DNA of 31,526 nucleotides, from contig CAZTLW010000010.1 of assembly GCA_964614585.1 (NCBI GenBank), positions 1 through 31,526 on the forward strand, in the 5' to 3' direction. The DNA comes from JAHEFX01 sp964614585. GTDB taxonomy: Bacteria; Actinomycetota; Acidimicrobiia; Spongiisociales; JAENVV01. Below are positions 30,381-31,526 of the stretch, one piece after another. The notes under the pieces were generated by a model, which was not told the origin of the DNA, did not search any database, and worked only from the letters and a program-made list of their open reading frames with translations. The stretch's first letter is position 1; the number at the start of each line of letters is the position of its first letter. Made by a program: the position numbers and the translations under genes.

Positions 30381-31127
30381 ATGGAGCTCGAGGTCGTCGA
30401 CGCGGTCCTGTTGGTGCTCGGCGGGCTGGTGGCGGGCTTCGTGAACACGGTGGCTGGTGGCGGCTCGGCGATCACCCTCCCGATCCTCGTCGAGATCCTG
30501 GGCAACCCGCTGCTCGCCAACGGCACCAACCGGGTCGCCATCCTCCTCCAGAACGCGACGGGCGTGGCCGGGTTCCAGCGGGGCAAGGCGATCCCGTGGC
30601 GGGTCGTCGGACCACTCGTGCCCCCGGTGCTGGGTGGCGCCCTGGTGGGTTCGTGGGTCGCCACCCGGATCGATCCCGACGCCATGGAGGTCGTCTTCGC
30701 CGTCGTCATCATCGGTGTCGCCCTCTCGGTGCTGATCTCGCCGAAGCGCTGGGAAGGCGGCGGTGAGGCCCGGCTCGGGACGGTCGGCCGGATCGTGGCG
30801 TTCACGGCGATCGGTTTCTACGGCGGCTTCGTCCAGGCGGGGGTCGGGTTCCTGCTGCTGGCGGGTCTCGTGCTCGGCGGCGGCCTCGACCTGGTGTCCG
30901 GCAACGCGGCCAAGGTCGTGCTCATCCTGGGGTTCACCATCGTGGCCCTCCCGGTGTTCATCGTCGCCGGCCAGGTGGCGCTGGTCGCCGGCGGCGTGCT
31001 GGCGATCGGGAACATGACGGGGGCGTGGATCGCCTCCAACCTGGCCGTCGCCAAGGGCGCCGGGTGGATCCGATGGGTGGTGGTCGGGGCGGCGCTCGTG
31101 GCGGCGGCACGCATGCTGCTGCGCTGA
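30381..31127 (+). CDS. TauE/SafE (TSUP) family permease
   Basis: 248-residue membrane protein with seven or eight TM helices arranged as two similar halves. Each half starts with a family motif: LGGLVAGFVNTVAGGGSAITLPIL (first) and GFYGGFVQAGVGFLLLAGLVLGGGLDLVSGNAAKV (second). Also diagnostic is LANGTNRVAILLQNATGVAGFQRG. TSUP proteins export or import sulfite, sulfoacetate, taurine or similar organosulfur anions; the substrate is unknown here. It is divergent from ribokinase with 34 nt between start codons. Confidence 0.9.
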   Translation: MELEVVDAVLLVLGGLVAGFVNTVAGGGSAITLPILVEILGNPLLANGTNRVAILLQNATGVAGFQRGKAIPWRVVGPLVPPVLGGALVGSWVATRIDPDAMEVVFAVVIIGVALSVLISPKRWEGGGEARLGTVGRIVAFTAIGFYGGFVQAGVGFLLLAGLVLGGGLDLVSGNAAKVVLILGFTIVALPVFIVAGQVALVAGGVLAIGNMTGAWIASNLAVAKGAGWIRWVVVGAALVAAARMLLR

Positions 31128-31158
31128 CATCGGGGTGGCGTTACACGGCCTGCGTCGT

Positions 31159-31164
31159 TAGGTT
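31159..31164 (+). promoter_or_regulatory. -10 element of the gene at the right edge (leaderless type)
   Basis: TAGGTT with 9 nt to ATG 31174. Confidence 0.58.
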
Positions 31165-31173
31165 TGGGTCCCC

Positions 31174-31526
31174 ATGGACGGCCGACTGATTGTCCGCCGG
31201 GCCCGTGTGGTCATCGCCTCGCTCGCAACCCTGCTGTTGCTGGTGGGCGCCTCGGCCGCCGTCGTGACCCACGAAGAGCCCGAGTCTGTCCCCTCCGACG
31301 ACGAGGCCCCGGTGGCGCGCGCCGCCGTCGTCGGCCTGGCCGGGGCGTCGGCCGAGTTGAGCTTCGACCAGGTCGTGACGGCGCCGGCGCCCTCGGTGAC
31401 CGCAGCGCCGGTGACCACGACCACCACGACGGCGCCGACCACGACCACGACCGCGCCGCCGGCGACGACCACCACCACCGCACCCCCACCGCCGCCCACC
31501 ACGACGACCACCACCGCGCCACCGCC
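31174..31526 (+). CDS. Secreted Thr/Pro-rich protein, 5' part only
   Basis: The first 117 codons of a gene that leaves the window. MDGRLIVRRARVVIASLATLLLLVGASAAVV is a signal peptide or membrane anchor, followed by an acidic stretch (EEPESVPSDDEAP), ASAELSFDQVV, and then a repeated Thr-run/Ala-Pro linker (TTTTTTAP, TTTTTAPP, repeated). The linker resembles those of the two CAP proteins at 11785-13297, so a C-terminal CAP or other wall-associated domain is plausible, but nothing beyond the linker is visible. Confidence 0.7.
   Translation, partial: MDGRLIVRRARVVIASLATLLLLVGASAAVVTHEEPESVPSDDEAPVARAAVVGLAGASAELSFDQVVTAPAPSVTAAPVTTTTTTAPTTTTTAPPATTTTTAPPPPPTTTTTTAPP

Noticed and set aside
28659..31127. 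822-codon frame ending in the TSUP permease
   Set aside because: Only its last 248 codons are protein-like; the upstream part is antisense to the nucleoside hydrolase and ribokinase genes, and the TSUP gene has its own start and -10.
31376..31526. Tandem repeat or CRISPR-like array at the right edge
   Set aside because: The acc/acg/gcg repeats are codons of a Thr/Ala/Pro linker in an open frame with a signal peptide; there are no spacers.

Overview
The window is very GC-rich, densely packed actinobacterial DNA. An Acidimicrobiia-type lineage (Ilumatobacter/Iamia-like) is my inference. The gene set points to Actinobacteria: NucS instead of MutS/MutL, MshA (mycothiol) followed by a YbjN-domain gene, a WhiB protein, an RsiG-like anti-sigma factor, and a B12-dependent ribonucleotide reductase behind tandem NrdR boxes. 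A run of 10 N at 14095-14104 flanked by a 48-bp exact repeat, plus a foreign gyrB piece, shows that this is a draft (probably metagenomic) scaffold with a local chimera.

Layout. 1-2657 (minus): M20 dipeptidase, nnrE and nucS (nucS runs off the left edge). 2794-3792 (plus): a MoaD-like beta-grasp domain fused to a polytopic membrane domain. 3796-5825 (minus): class V aminotransferase/cysteine-desulfurase-like enzyme and fluoride channel CrcB. 5945-10956 (plus): a compressed six-gene operon (secreted M23 peptidase, RsiG-like protein, asparaginase II, GNAT, MshA, YbjN). 10957-11269: intergenic region with a hairpin and DnaA-box-like words. 11270-11779 (plus): VOC protein. 11785-13297 (minus): two paralogous secreted CAP proteins. 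13408-15570 (plus): YibE/F membrane protein (interrupted by the assembly artefact) and a RibD-C-type reductase. 15575-15862 (minus): whiB. 15963-17865 (minus): TetR regulator and ACAD11-type acyl-CoA dehydrogenase, divergent from an SRPBCC gene (17890-18348). 18251-20842 (minus): dienelactone hydrolase, small membrane protein, MFS transporter. 21022-21924 (plus): haloalkane dehalogenase. 21992-22264 (minus): LapA-domain protein. 22660-28526 (plus): nrdJ, a small unknown gene, a PaaG-like crotonase, pfkA. 28590-30346 (minus): ribokinase and nucleoside hydrolase, a ribonucleoside salvage pair. 30381-31127 (plus): TSUP permease. 31174-end: the start of a secreted Thr/Pro-rich protein.

The most general signal is promoter layout. 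About fourteen genes have a TAnnnT -10 hexamer ending only 6-10 nt before the ATG, which implies leaderless transcription. Genes with clear Shine-Dalgarno sequences (nrdJ, LapA gene, acyl-CoA dehydrogenase, second CAP gene, nucleoside hydrolase) lack that arrangement. The pattern also settles several start codons.

The most unusual items are the MoaD-membrane fusion with its Gly-Gly buried at the junction, an RsiG-like protein made of two in-register repeats that each carry the c-di-GMP signature, a perfect 18-bp inverted repeat over the dehalogenase promoter, and a perfect palindrome upstream of pfkA. No mobile element, tRNA, rRNA or CRISPR array was recognised.
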